Positions 50,335-58,679 of a DNA stretch of 64,000 bases are shown here, piece after piece. This DNA is from Pseudoxanthomonas sangjuensis (GTDB taxonomy: Bacteria; Pseudomonadota; Gammaproteobacteria; Xanthomonadales; Xanthomonadaceae). The translations under genes were made by a program, and so were the position numbers. Location: positions 1 through 64,000 of the forward strand of contig NZ_PDWR01000013.1 of the NCBI RefSeq assembly GCF_010211755.1. The letters are read 5' to 3'. How positions within the stretch are numbered: the first letter of the stretch is position 1; each line of letters begins with the position of its first letter. The notes below the pieces were generated by a model. The model was not told the origin of the DNA. It did no database searches and saw only the letters and a list, made by a program, of their open reading frames with translations.

Positions 50335-52176
50335 TCAAGGCATCGGCAGTTGCGCGGCGTCGACCGCTCCGGCGCCGCGCCCCCTGGCCTCGATCAGCGC
50401 GTCGGCCGGCAGGTCGCCCTGCCCGTCGAGATGCGCCGAAACGCGGTCCAGCGCGGCATAGACGTAGGGCAGCATCGGCGTGTAATGCGCGCCGTAGGCC
50501 GGCAACGCCAGGAAGGCGTCGAAATGCTCGCCGTTGCGCACGCGCCAGTAGCGCACGTCGCGGCCGGCGGCCTGCGCGGCGGCGACGTACGGCGCGCTGG
50601 TGAACGCGGGCGGCACCAGGCCGTCGTCGGTACCGTGCACGACCAGCACCGGCAGGCCGGCACGCGGCAGGCCCGCCCGGGTCGCGGCGACGCCTTCGCG
50701 CACGCGCTTCGCATCGTCGCCCTGCCCGTCCCACAACCCGCGCAGGCATTGCAGGCCCGGCAGGGTGAAGTCCGGCGGCGCGATCCCGGCATCGACGATG
50801 CCGACGCCGTTGCCCGGCGGGATGCCGGCGCTGTCGCTCCACCACGCGGCGCGCTCGGCGTCGGTCGCCGCACGTGCGCTGAAGTCCGGGTTCTGCGCCG
50901 AGAACGCATAGCCGCAAGGATGCTCGCCGACGCCGTAGCGGCCGTAGGCCGAGGCATAGGTCACCGCGACCGAGCGCCACAGGTCGAAACCGACGCTCAG
51001 CGTTCCGGCGGTCAGCGACTCGTCGGTCCAGCCGCTGGCGCGCAGCCTGTCGTAGGCCGACTTCGCCTGTGCGGCGACGTCGGCGCCCTCGACCAGGCCC
51101 GCCGCCTTCAGCGTGGCGCAACGCGCCTGCCACAGCGGCTCGACCTGCGCCCGCAGCGGCGGCTGCGGCAATGACCCGGCCGGCAGGTGCAGCAGCGCGC
51201 ACGGCATCAGCAGCGCGGCCTCGGTGGAAAAGTCGTACAGCGGGCGGCCGCCGTGGCCGTCGACGTAGACGTTCGGTTCGCCGGCGACGACCGCGTCGAG
51301 CCACTCGCCATCGCCTTCGGCCGCACGCAGCACTGCGCCGCCGCCGTTGGAAATGCCGACGGCGATGACCCGGGTATTGTCGAAAGTGAACGGCGCGTCG
51401 TTCGGGAAGGCCGCGGCCAGCGCGGACAGCGCGAACTCGGCCGCCTGTTTCACGTGCACGCCCCAGTCGGCCTCCGGGTTGTCCTTCGAGTGCGCGTGCT
51501 TGAACGCGATACCCCTGGCATCGGCCGCCGCATCGGGGACGAAGGCCAGCCCGCCGTCGTCGGCTCTGCCCAGGGTGCCGTCGAGCCGCTGCCCCTGCCG
51601 CGTGTCGAGGTCGAAATAGTCGGTGCCCGCGCCCTTGTCGGTGTAGGCGACCGCGCAACCCTTCGGCAGGCCCCAGGCGCCGGCCACCGCGATCGCGCCG
51701 TAGACGCCGCGCGAGCCCGACGCCGGTGCGACCAGCACGCAGCGCTTGTCCGTGTCGAACGCGTCCGGCACCTGCACCAGCACGCGATGCGGCTGCTTGG
51801 CGCCCGGCACCCTGGCGAAGGCGGCGTATTCGCGCCCGGGCACGCTGGCGGTGCTGCCATAGAGCTGGCCGTAGCCGCCGGCCGGCGACAGGTCGGCGAT
51901 CCCGCGCCAGTTACTCCAGATCGCGCGACGGCGCAGCTCGGCCGCGGTCGGATGCGCCGCGTCGGCGAAGGCCGGCGGCGCCATCGCGCGCAGGCCGTCG
52001 ATGCCGAGGCCCGCGGTCAGCAGGTCGTCGCTGCCGCGATGTTCGGTGACGCGCTGGGGCTGGAGCATCGAAGCCTTCTCCGCGGCATTTTCGTTTTTCG
52101 GGGAAGCCGTGCCGCAGGCCGACAGCAGGCAGGCCAGCACGACGCCAAGTGCGTATGGGGACGGATTATGGTTCAT
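50335..52176 (-). CDS. D-3-hydroxybutyrate oligomer hydrolase, lipoprotein form
   Basis: This 613-residue hydrolase of the 3HB-oligomer hydrolase family has a lipobox LLSAC (C21), so it is likely anchored in the envelope. GISNGGG holds the nucleophile S276; FDTDKRCVLVAPASGSRGVYG and HGTDDGLVPPAFTSAPYV are family blocks. It cleaves 3-hydroxybutyrate oligomers to monomers. It is 77 bp downstream of the phaE start on the same strand, in a PHA cluster. The family was described as both cytosolic and extracellular. The start ATG 52176 fits the signal sequence. Confidence 0.88.
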   Translation of the reverse strand: MNHNPSPYALGVVLACLLSACGTASPKNENAAEKASMLQPQRVTEHRGSDDLLTAGLGIDGLRAMAPPAFADAAHPTAAELRRRAIWSNWRGIADLSPAGGYGQLYGSTASVPGREYAAFARVPGAKQPHRVLVQVPDAFDTDKRCVLVAPASGSRGVYGAIAVAGAWGLPKGCAVAYTDKGAGTDYFDLDTRQGQRLDGTLGRADDGGLAFVPDAAADARGIAFKHAHSKDNPEADWGVHVKQAAEFALSALAAAFPNDAPFTFDNTRVIAVGISNGGGAVLRAAEGDGEWLDAVVAGEPNVYVDGHGGRPLYDFSTEAALLMPCALLHLPAGSLPQPPLRAQVEPLWQARCATLKAAGLVEGADVAAQAKSAYDRLRASGWTDESLTAGTLSVGFDLWRSVAVTYASAYGRYGVGEHPCGYAFSAQNPDFSARAATDAERAAWWSDSAGIPPGNGVGIVDAGIAPPDFTLPGLQCLRGLWDGQGDDAKRVREGVAATRAGLPRAGLPVLVVHGTDDGLVPPAFTSAPYVAAAQAAGRDVRYWRVRNGEHFDAFLALPAYGAHYTPMLPYVYAALDRVSAHLDGQGDLPADALIEARGRGAGAVDAAQLPMP

Positions 52177-52212
52177 GCAGGCAAACTACCTTCGCTGGCA
52201 ACCGGCGGCATC

Positions 52213-52224
52213 GTACTTTGGTAC
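52213..52224. promoter_or_regulatory. GTAC-N4-GTAC palindrome (possible activator site)
   Basis: GTAC TTTG GTAC lies between the divergent oligomer hydrolase and response regulator genes. Its centre is about 42 bp from the hydrolase ATG. On the plus strand a GATAAT -10 box is at 52254-52259, which puts the centre about 47 bp upstream of the predicted start of that transcript. A second site of the same form is at 61015-61026. Confidence 0.55.
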
Positions 52225-52265
52225 CACGCCGGCAATGGCGATTCCTGTTAGAAGATAATTGCGGA

Positions 52266-52372
52266 CCGTTCGTCCTGAGCGTAAGGGCATGGCCCCGGAG
52301 TCGAAGGATGCGCGAGGTCCTTCGACTTCGGCCCTGTGGGCCTACGCCCAGGACGAACGGCTCAATTTTTTT
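52266..52372. repeat. Long imperfect inverted repeat ending in a T-run, in the response regulator leader
   Basis: Outer arms CCGTTCGTCCTG (52266-52277) and CAGGACGAACGG (52349-52360) pair, and inner arms GTCGAAGGA (52300-52308) and TCCTTCGAC (52318-52326) pair. A run of seven T follows at 52366-52372. This resembles the GTTCGTCCTGAGC...GTCGAAGGA repeats of many proteobacteria. It sits between a GATAAT -10 box and the response regulator ATG at 52397, so it could also act as a terminator-type attenuator. Confidence 0.7.
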
Positions 52373-52396
52373 ACCCGGTTCCGGCCCAAACCCCGC

Positions 52397-53062
52397 ATGC
52401 CCAAGCTCCTGATCGCCGACGACCACCCGCTGTTCCGCGCCGCGCTGCGCAGTGCGGCGGCCGATGCGGTCGCGCAACTCGACGTGCTGGAAACCGCCTC
52501 GCTGGACGGCGTGCTCGCAGCGCTGGACGCCCATCCCGACATCGACCTGGTGCTGCTGGACCTGCACATGCCCGGCAACCACGGCCTGGCCGGGCTGGCG
52601 GCGATCCGCGCGCAGTTCCCCGCCGTCGCGGTGGTCGTGGTCTCGGCCAACGACGATCCGCGCGTGGTCCGCCGCGCGCTGGACCACGGCGCCGCCGGCT
52701 ACCTGCCGAAGAGTTCCGGGCTGGAGGAACTGCGCGACGCGATCCGCAGCGTGCTCGCCTGCGAGCAGTGGCTGCCGGCCTCGCTGCGCGCCTCGGTGGC
52801 GCGCGCGCAGTCGTCGGCGCACGACACCGAACTGGCCGCGCGCCTGGCCAGCCTGTCGCCGCAGCAGTTCCGCGTGCTGAACTACGTCGCCCAGGGCCTG
52901 CTGAACAAGCAGATCGCCGACCGGCTGGACGTGCAGGAACGCACGGTCAAGGCGCATCTGTCGGCGATCTTCGACCGCCTCGGCGTGCGCAACCGCACCC
53001 AGGCCGGCGTGGTGCTGCGCGAGCTCGAGCTGAGCGATCCGGCGAAGCAGATCGAAGGCTGA
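52397..53062 (+). CDS. LuxR-family response regulator, CrbR/ErdR-like
   Basis: This 221-residue two-component regulator has an N-terminal receiver with D8, D9 and phospho-acceptor D55 (VLLDLHMPG), S in VVSAND and K in YLPKSS. The C-terminal LuxR HTH is LSPQQFRVLNYVAQGLLNKQIADRLDVQERTVKAHLSAIFDRLGVRNRTQ. Length and sequence fit CrbR/ErdR, the partner of SSS-family kinases that control acetate use. The ATG at 52397 lacks a good ribosome site; a longer upstream reading frame covers the repeat and is not credible. A GNAT gene follows by 4 bp. The kinase is 2 kb away. Confidence 0.88.
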   Translation: MPKLLIADDHPLFRAALRSAAADAVAQLDVLETASLDGVLAALDAHPDIDLVLLDLHMPGNHGLAGLAAIRAQFPAVAVVVVSANDDPRVVRRALDHGAAGYLPKSSGLEELRDAIRSVLACEQWLPASLRASVARAQSSAHDTELAARLASLSPQQFRVLNYVAQGLLNKQIADRLDVQERTVKAHLSAIFDRLGVRNRTQAGVVLRELELSDPAKQIEG

Positions 53063-53066
53063 AACG

Positions 53067-53501
53067 ATGCCGGCATTCGACATCCGTCCCGCCCTGCCCG
53101 CCGACGCGGCCGAACTCGCCCGCCTGTCCGGACAGCTCGGCTATCCGGTGGACGCGGGCGAGATGTCGCGCCGGCTCGCCCTCGTACTGGCCGATCCCGC
53201 CCGCGCGGTGCTCGTCGCCGACGCGGGCGGGAACCTGCTCGGCTGGCTGGGCGTGGAGCAGCGGACCACGCTGGAAGGCGGTACGCAGGCCGAGATCGTC
53301 GGTTTCGTCGTCGATGCGCGGGTGCGCCGTTCCGGCGTCGGCCAACGCCTGCTGCAGGCCGCCGAGGCGTGGACCCGAGAACGCGGCTTCGCCGAACTGC
53401 GGGTCCGCTCCAACATCGCCCGCGCCGAATCGCATCCGTTCTACGAGAAACACGGCTTCGTGCGCAAGAAAACCCAGCACGTCTATGCGAAGCGGTTCTA
53501 A
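53067..53501 (+). CDS. GNAT acetyltransferase
   Basis: The 144-residue GNAT domain has FDIRPALPADAAELARLSGQLGYPV, EIVGFVVDARVRRSGVGQRLLQAAEAWTRERGF (acetyl-CoA loop) and FYEKHGFVRKKTQHVYAKRF at the end. It is 4 bp downstream of the response regulator and shares a transcript with it. Acceptor unknown; acetyl-CoA use suits an acetate-linked locus. Confidence 0.88.
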   Translation: MPAFDIRPALPADAAELARLSGQLGYPVDAGEMSRRLALVLADPARAVLVADAGGNLLGWLGVEQRTTLEGGTQAEIVGFVVDARVRRSGVGQRLLQAAEAWTRERGFAELRVRSNIARAESHPFYEKHGFVRKKTQHVYAKRF

Positions 53502-53547
53502 ATCCTTGCGGCTCTAAATCCTTCTCCCCGCGGAAGGAGGGCTTCCG

Positions 53548-54036
53548 TCAGATCCGCGAATAACGCCACGACACCATCTTGCCGTCGCGGTACGGCATGA
53601 CGCCATGGAACGCGCGCGGATCGTCGTCGAACACCAGCGGCACGAAGTGGCGGTCGCCGTCCCACAGCGGCAGGTCGAGGATGCCGGCGACATCGACCCA
53701 CTCCAGCGTGCCTTCGGGGTTGCTCGCGTACGGCTCGCCGCTGAACTTCGTCACCACGAACACGAAACCCAGCCAGTCCTCGCCGTGCTTGCCGAAGCCG
53801 GGCCAGCTGATCGTGCCGCGCAGCGACAGTTCGTCGCATTCGATCCCGGCTTCCTCGCGGATTTCGCGGCGCATGCACGCGACCACGTCCTCGTCCGCCT
53901 CGATCTTGCCGCCGAGGCCGTTGTACTTGCCCAGGTGCAGGTCGCCGGGCCGCGCGTTGCGGTGGATCATCAGCACTTGCGAGCGGTCGGGCGACAGCAC
54001 GTAGCCCAGGGTGGCGACGATGGGGGTGTAAGGCAT
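53548..54036 (-). CDS. NUDIX hydrolase (MutT-like)
   Basis: The 162-residue NUDIX pyrophosphatase has the full box, GKIEADEDVVACMRREIREEAGI, which fits GX5EX7REUXEEXGU. It is MutT-like and may hydrolyse 8-oxo-dGTP or another nucleotide. ATG 54036 is chosen. It is convergent with the GNAT gene (46 bp gap) and 29 bp downstream of the AlkX/YcaQ-type gene on the same strand, which suggests a DNA-protection pair. Confidence 0.9.
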   Translation of the reverse strand: MPYTPIVATLGYVLSPDRSQVLMIHRNARPGDLHLGKYNGLGGKIEADEDVVACMRREIREEAGIECDELSLRGTISWPGFGKHGEDWLGFVFVVTKFSGEPYASNPEGTLEWVDVAGILDLPLWDGDRHFVPLVFDDDPRAFHGVMPYRDGKMVSWRYSRI

Positions 54037-54065
54037 GGGGAGGTCGATCGTGGCGATGGGCGATT

Positions 54066-55172
54066 CTAACCTTCGGCCAGGCCGAGGAAGCCGCGCATCC
54101 GCTGCAGCTCGTCCTCCAGCGCGGCCTTGAACGCACTGCCGCGCGGCGCCGGCCCGGCGAAGCCGAGTGCGTGCTTCAGGCGGCCGTTCTCGACGCGCAG
54201 GTTGGCCCAGCCGTGCATCCGCTCGCCCCACAGCAGCGGCAGCGCGTAATGGCCCATGGTGCGTTTCGGCGCGGGCACGTAGGCCTCGAACCTGTAGGTC
54301 CAGCCCCACAGCAGCGCGAAGCGCCGCCGGTCCCAGACCACCGGGTCGAACGGCGCGAGCAGGCGCAGGGCTTCGTCGGGCGCGTGGCGCGTCGAAAGCG
54401 GATTCTCGTCGGCCGGCCAGAACCAGGTGTGGCCTTCGACCACGGCGTGGGCGTAGCGCACCTTCGCCCGCCTGCAGGCCTGTCGCGCTTCGGCGCGCAA
54501 TTGCGGCGCGCCATAGCCCAGCAGCGTGGTCAGGTAGCCCAGGCTGGCCGACGGCAACGGCGCGTACAACGCGACCACCCGGTCCAGCAGCGCCTCCGCG
54601 CGCGCCTGCCGCGCGGCCGGGCCGTCGTCGACCGGCGGGTGTTCGACGGCCTCGTAGACCCGCGTGCCGCCGTCGCGCCGCTTGACCCGCAGCAGGCCGC
54701 GGTAATGCAGGCCATCCAGCAACTGGGTGCTGACGTTCAGCTCGCCGCCCCAGTAACCGGGCTGGCGACCGTGGTGGCTGAAGGCTTCGAGCACGTCGCG
54801 CGGATGGGTCGGGCCATGCCGGCGGACGAATTCGAGCAGTTCGGCCGCGTGCCCGCGCGTCTTCGCGTCCCACTCGCGCCGGGCCTTGCGCGGGTGCAGC
54901 AGCGGTAGGGTTTCGCGTGGCAGGAAGCCGTAGTTGACGAAGCAGTCTTCCTCGATGGCCAGCCGCGCATAGCGGCGTTCCAGTTCGCCCGCGCGGTAAT
55001 CGAGGACGCGGTGGCGCAGGATCAGGTCCTGCGCCCGCGCCGGCGCGCGCATCGGGTCGGCCTGGACGAAACCCAGCCGTTTGATCGCGGCGCCGAGGCT
55101 GGTCGGCTTGAACAGGCTGCGCGCGATGGCATAGCGCCGCAACTGGCCGAGGTCGGGGGTTTTCTTGCTCAA
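54066..55172 (-). CDS. AlkX/YcaQ-type DNA glycosylase (HTH_42, DUF1006)
   Basis: The 368-residue winged-helix protein is of the family that unhooks DNA interstrand crosslinks. VQADPMRAPARAQDLIL near the N-terminus gives the QxD catalytic motif (Q37, D39) of YcaQ/AlkX; AlkZ has QxQ instead. FVNYGFLPRETLPLLHP and ERMHGWANLRVENGRL are further family blocks. It acts on nitrogen-mustard type and other bulky adducts. It precedes the NUDIX gene on the minus strand and follows the kinase gene by 49 bp. Confidence 0.88.
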   Translation of the reverse strand: MSKKTPDLGQLRRYAIARSLFKPTSLGAAIKRLGFVQADPMRAPARAQDLILRHRVLDYRAGELERRYARLAIEEDCFVNYGFLPRETLPLLHPRKARREWDAKTRGHAAELLEFVRRHGPTHPRDVLEAFSHHGRQPGYWGGELNVSTQLLDGLHYRGLLRVKRRDGGTRVYEAVEHPPVDDGPAARQARAEALLDRVVALYAPLPSASLGYLTTLLGYGAPQLRAEARQACRRAKVRYAHAVVEGHTWFWPADENPLSTRHAPDEALRLLAPFDPVVWDRRRFALLWGWTYRFEAYVPAPKRTMGHYALPLLWGERMHGWANLRVENGRLKHALGFAGPAPRGSAFKAALEDELQRMRGFLGLAEG

Positions 55173-55221
55173 GACGAAGGAAGGGAGCGGATCGAAGGCG
55201 GATCTTATTGCAGCGGCGGCG

Positions 55222-58200
55222 CTACGCGACGGCCACGCGCGCCGACAGCAGGCGGTCCAGCACCGACTTCAGCGCCAGCGGCCGCAGCGGCTTGGCCAGC
55301 GGCGGCAGGTCGGCCTCGCGCACCGCGGCGCGCACCGCCTCGCCCCGGTCGGCGCTGAGGATCAGGCAAGGTTTCGCGTCGAAGCATTCCGAAAGCCATC
55401 GCCACAAATCCACGCCGGTAGCGTCGTCGTCGAGGTGGTAGTCGAACAGCCAGACGTCGGCCTCCGCCTCGGCGATCGCGCCCGCGGCGGCGGCCGCATC
55501 GGCCGCGACGGAAACCCGGCAGCCCCAGCCTTCGAGCAGTTGTCGCAAGGCGTCGAGCGCAAGCGGGTCGTTGTCCACCGCCAGCACATGGCGACCCGCG
55601 AGGCCCGGGCGCGCCGCGCCGGAAGCGGCCTTGGCCAGCGGCACCGCGACCAGCGGCAGTTCGACCGCGAACACCGAGCCGCGGCCGACCCGGCTGTTCA
55701 CCGACAGCGGCGCATGCAGCAACCGGGCGATGCGGTCGGCGATCGACAGGCCGAGCCCGAGCCCCTGCCCGCTCGCGCCTTCGCCGCGGCGGAATTCCTC
55801 GAAGATCGCGTGCTGCTCGCCCGCGCCGATGCCCGGGCCGGTGTCGTGCACTTCGACGCGCAGTTTCCCGTTCGCGCGGCGCACGCCGAACACGATGCCG
55901 CCGCGCTGCGTGTAGCGCACCGCGTTGGCGAGGAAGTTCTGCAGGATCCGCCGCAGCAGCTGCGGGTCGCTGCGCGTCCACGCGCGCGTCGGCACGTGGG
56001 CGAAGCACAGGCCGCGCTCGCCGGCCAGCGCACGGAATTCCGACGCCAGCGGCTCCAGCACTTCGGCCAGCGGGAAATCGCGCGGCTCGGGCACCAGCCC
56101 GCCGGCCTCCAGCCGCGACATGTCGAGCAGGCCGTTGAGCAGGTCGGTGGTGGAACCGAGCGCGCCGCGCAGTTGCTCTACCGTTTCCCGCCGCTCCGGC
56201 AGCTGCTGCGCCAGCGAGTCGGTGAACAGGTGCGCGGCGTGCAGCGGCTGCAGCAGGTCGTGGCCGATCGCGGTCAGGAAGCGGCTCTTCGCGTCGTTGG
56301 CGTGCTCGGCCTCGCGCTTGGCGCTTTCCAGCAGCGCGGTGCGCTCGGCCACGCGCTGCTCCAGCGTCTCGTTGGCCCGCTTGAGCTCGCGCTCGGCCTG
56401 GCGCGATGCGGTGACGTCGGTGTAGGTGGCGACGAAACCGCCGCCGGGCATCGGGTTGCCGCGGATCTCGACGATGCTGCCGTCGGGGAACACGCGTTCG
56501 GTCAGGTGCGCGGTGCCGGCGCGCATGTACGCCAGCCGGCGCTGCAACGCATCCTCGCCGGAACCGCGGTGCGGCATGCGCTGCAGCGCCCAGCGGGTCA
56601 GGTCCTCGATCGGCCGGCCGACCTGCAGCAGCTCCGGCGGGAAGCCGAACATCTCCGCGTAGCGCGGGTTCCACGCGACCAGCCGCAGCTCGCGGTCGAC
56701 CACGCTGAAGCCCTGGCTCATGTTGTTCAACGCCGCTTCCAGCACCTGCTGGTTGAAGCGCAGGTCCTGCGAAGCCTCGCCGACGATCGCGGCGACCGTG
56801 TCGAGTTCACGGGTCTCGTTGCGCGCGGCGTTGAGCAGCAGGCGCGCCGAGGCCGAACCGAGCACCGCCGACAGTTCGCGCTCCAGCCGCGCCTCGATCG
56901 GCGCCGGCACCGGCCCTTCCGCCGGCGCGCCGTCGAGCAACTGTTCGACGCGCTCGCGCGGCAGGAAACGCAAACCCGCGTCGCGCAGCGCGGAACGGTC
57001 GAGGCGGCGGCCGGAAAAGCGCGGCGTGTCGCGCCGCCAGATCGCCGCGAGCAGCGTGGCCAGCAGGCCGACGAACAGGCTGGCACCGACCGCACGGCCC
57101 AGCGGGCTCCAGCCGGTCAGCCCGAACAACCCCTGCGGCGACAGCCACGACAGTCCGAGCGGCCCCTCGCCCAGCCATGCCGGCGCGCGCCCGGATGCCG
57201 CGGCCAGCATCGGCGCCAGCATCACCCAGGCCCACACCGCGAAACCGGCGACGACGCCGGCGATCGCCGCGCGCGGCGGCGTCTGCGGCCGCCACACCGC
57301 GAACCCCAGCGCCGGCGCCAGCGTCGCCAGCGCCGAGAAGCTCACCGCGCCGACGTCGGCCAGCGCGTCGCTGCCGGCGATCAGGCGGCTGTACGCCCAG
57401 GCCAGCAGCATGATCGCGAGGATGCCGGTGCGGCGCAGCAGCAACAGGCCGCCGCGATGGTCGCCGGCCGAGGTGCCCGACCACGCGCCGCGCAGCAGGC
57501 CCGGCGCGAACCAGTGGTTGCCGATCATCAGGCTCAGGGTCAGCGTGCTGACCACGACCATGCCGGTCGCCGCGCTCAAGCCGCCGAGGAAGGCGAACAG
57601 CGCCACGCCTTCGTGCCCCTGCGAACCATTCCCGGCATACAGCGGCAGCGCCAGCGCGTACATGTCCGACGGCACCCGCGAACCGAGCAGCGCCAGTCCG
57701 GCGCGCGCCAGCGGCAGCGTCGGCAATGCGATCAGCACCAGGTACAGCGGGAACAGCCAGCGCGCCGAACGCACATCGCGCTCGTCGCGGCATTCGACCA
57801 CGCCGACGTGGAACTGGTGCGGCAGGATGAACATCGCCAGCGCACCGAGCAGCACCAGCGGCGCGAAGCCGCCGGCGACCTGCGGTGGCGGCGCCGCCGG
57901 CGCCGGCAAATCCTTCAGCCCGAACCAGACGAAGGCGCCCAATGCCAGCATCGCCATCAGCTTGAACAGCGATTCGAAGGCCATCGCCAGCACCAGGCCG
58001 CGGTTGTGCTCTGCGGCGCTGGCGCGGCGGGTGCCGAACAGCATCGCGAACGCGGCCATCGCCAGCGCCACGTACAGCGCACTGTCGCGCCACGCCGGCC
58101 CCACGCCGCCGGCGGCGGAATCGGCGGTGAGCGTGGCGAAGCTCATCGCCACCGCCTTCAGCTGCAGCGCGATGTACGGGATCAGGCCAAGCGCGGCGAC

Positions 58201-58560
58201 CGCGGTCACCGTGGCCGCCAGCCATGCGTCCTTGCCCAGGCGGGTGGCGATCAGGTCGGCCAGCGAGGTCGCGTTGGTTTCGCGCGCCAGGCGCACCAGC
58301 CGGACCATGAAGGCCACCGCCAGCGCGTAGAACAGGATCGCGCCGAGGAAGGTCGGCGGCAGCGGCCAGCCGTAGCGCGCGGCCTGGGTGACCGTGCCGT
58401 AGAAGGTCCACGAGGTGCAGTGCACCGCCAGCGACAGCGCATAGACGTGGCGCCAGCGCCGCGCCAGCACCGCCGGGTGGCGCTCGGCGTACAGCGCGGT
58501 GCCGAACATCAGCGCCAGCCACGCCAGCGCGGCCGCGGCCACGAGCCAAAGGCTCAGCAT
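55222..58560 (-). CDS. Hybrid histidine kinase with SSS-symporter sensor, CrbS/MxtR-like
   Basis: This 1112-residue protein has a sodium/solute symporter-like N-terminal part (about 1-500, 12-13 helices). A PAS domain follows (about 630-740, with DRELRLVAWNPRYAEMFGFPPELL), then a HisKA (AIGHDLLQPLHAAHLF, phospho-His in GHD), HATPase (with NAVRYT, DTGPGIGAGEQHAIFEEF) and a C-terminal receiver (VLAVDNDPLALDALRQLL, WLFDYHLDDD). This order is that of CrbS/MxtR and CbrA. GGGAGGGGG precedes ATG 58560. The likely partner regulator is at 52397; the two are separated by three genes. Confidence 0.9.
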   Translation of the reverse strand: MLSLWLVAAAALAWLALMFGTALYAERHPAVLARRWRHVYALSLAVHCTSWTFYGTVTQAARYGWPLPPTFLGAILFYALAVAFMVRLVRLARETNATSLADLIATRLGKDAWLAATVTAVAALGLIPYIALQLKAVAMSFATLTADSAAGGVGPAWRDSALYVALAMAAFAMLFGTRRASAAEHNRGLVLAMAFESLFKLMAMLALGAFVWFGLKDLPAPAAPPPQVAGGFAPLVLLGALAMFILPHQFHVGVVECRDERDVRSARWLFPLYLVLIALPTLPLARAGLALLGSRVPSDMYALALPLYAGNGSQGHEGVALFAFLGGLSAATGMVVVSTLTLSLMIGNHWFAPGLLRGAWSGTSAGDHRGGLLLLRRTGILAIMLLAWAYSRLIAGSDALADVGAVSFSALATLAPALGFAVWRPQTPPRAAIAGVVAGFAVWAWVMLAPMLAAASGRAPAWLGEGPLGLSWLSPQGLFGLTGWSPLGRAVGASLFVGLLATLLAAIWRRDTPRFSGRRLDRSALRDAGLRFLPRERVEQLLDGAPAEGPVPAPIEARLERELSAVLGSASARLLLNAARNETRELDTVAAIVGEASQDLRFNQQVLEAALNNMSQGFSVVDRELRLVAWNPRYAEMFGFPPELLQVGRPIEDLTRWALQRMPHRGSGEDALQRRLAYMRAGTAHLTERVFPDGSIVEIRGNPMPGGGFVATYTDVTASRQAERELKRANETLEQRVAERTALLESAKREAEHANDAKSRFLTAIGHDLLQPLHAAHLFTDSLAQQLPERRETVEQLRGALGSTTDLLNGLLDMSRLEAGGLVPEPRDFPLAEVLEPLASEFRALAGERGLCFAHVPTRAWTRSDPQLLRRILQNFLANAVRYTQRGGIVFGVRRANGKLRVEVHDTGPGIGAGEQHAIFEEFRRGEGASGQGLGLGLSIADRIARLLHAPLSVNSRVGRGSVFAVELPLVAVPLAKAASGAARPGLAGRHVLAVDNDPLALDALRQLLEGWGCRVSVAADAAAAAGAIAEAEADVWLFDYHLDDDATGVDLWRWLSECFDAKPCLILSADRGEAVRAAVREADLPPLAKPLRPLALKSVLDRLLSARVAVA

Positions 58561-58628
58561 CGCCCCCTCCCCGCCGATTCAACGCTCATTGCGCAACCGC
58601 CCTTCCCATGCCGCCGAGCATAACGAAA

Positions 58629-58654
58629 CGGCGGCGGACTTTCGCCCGCCGCCG
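58629..58654 (-). terminator. Terminator of the TonB receptor gene
   Basis: On the minus strand CGGCGGCGG and CCGCCGCCG form the stem around an 8-base loop, followed by TTTCGTTA. It is 26 bp downstream of the receptor stop and 69 bp before the kinase start. Confidence 0.7.
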
Positions 58655-58679
58655 CTTGCGCCGTCTCCGGACCGCCGAC

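Noticed and set aside
55165-58623. Plus-strand frame opposite the hybrid kinase
   Set aside because: Very Arg/Gln-rich and without motifs; the kinase on the minus strand is complete.
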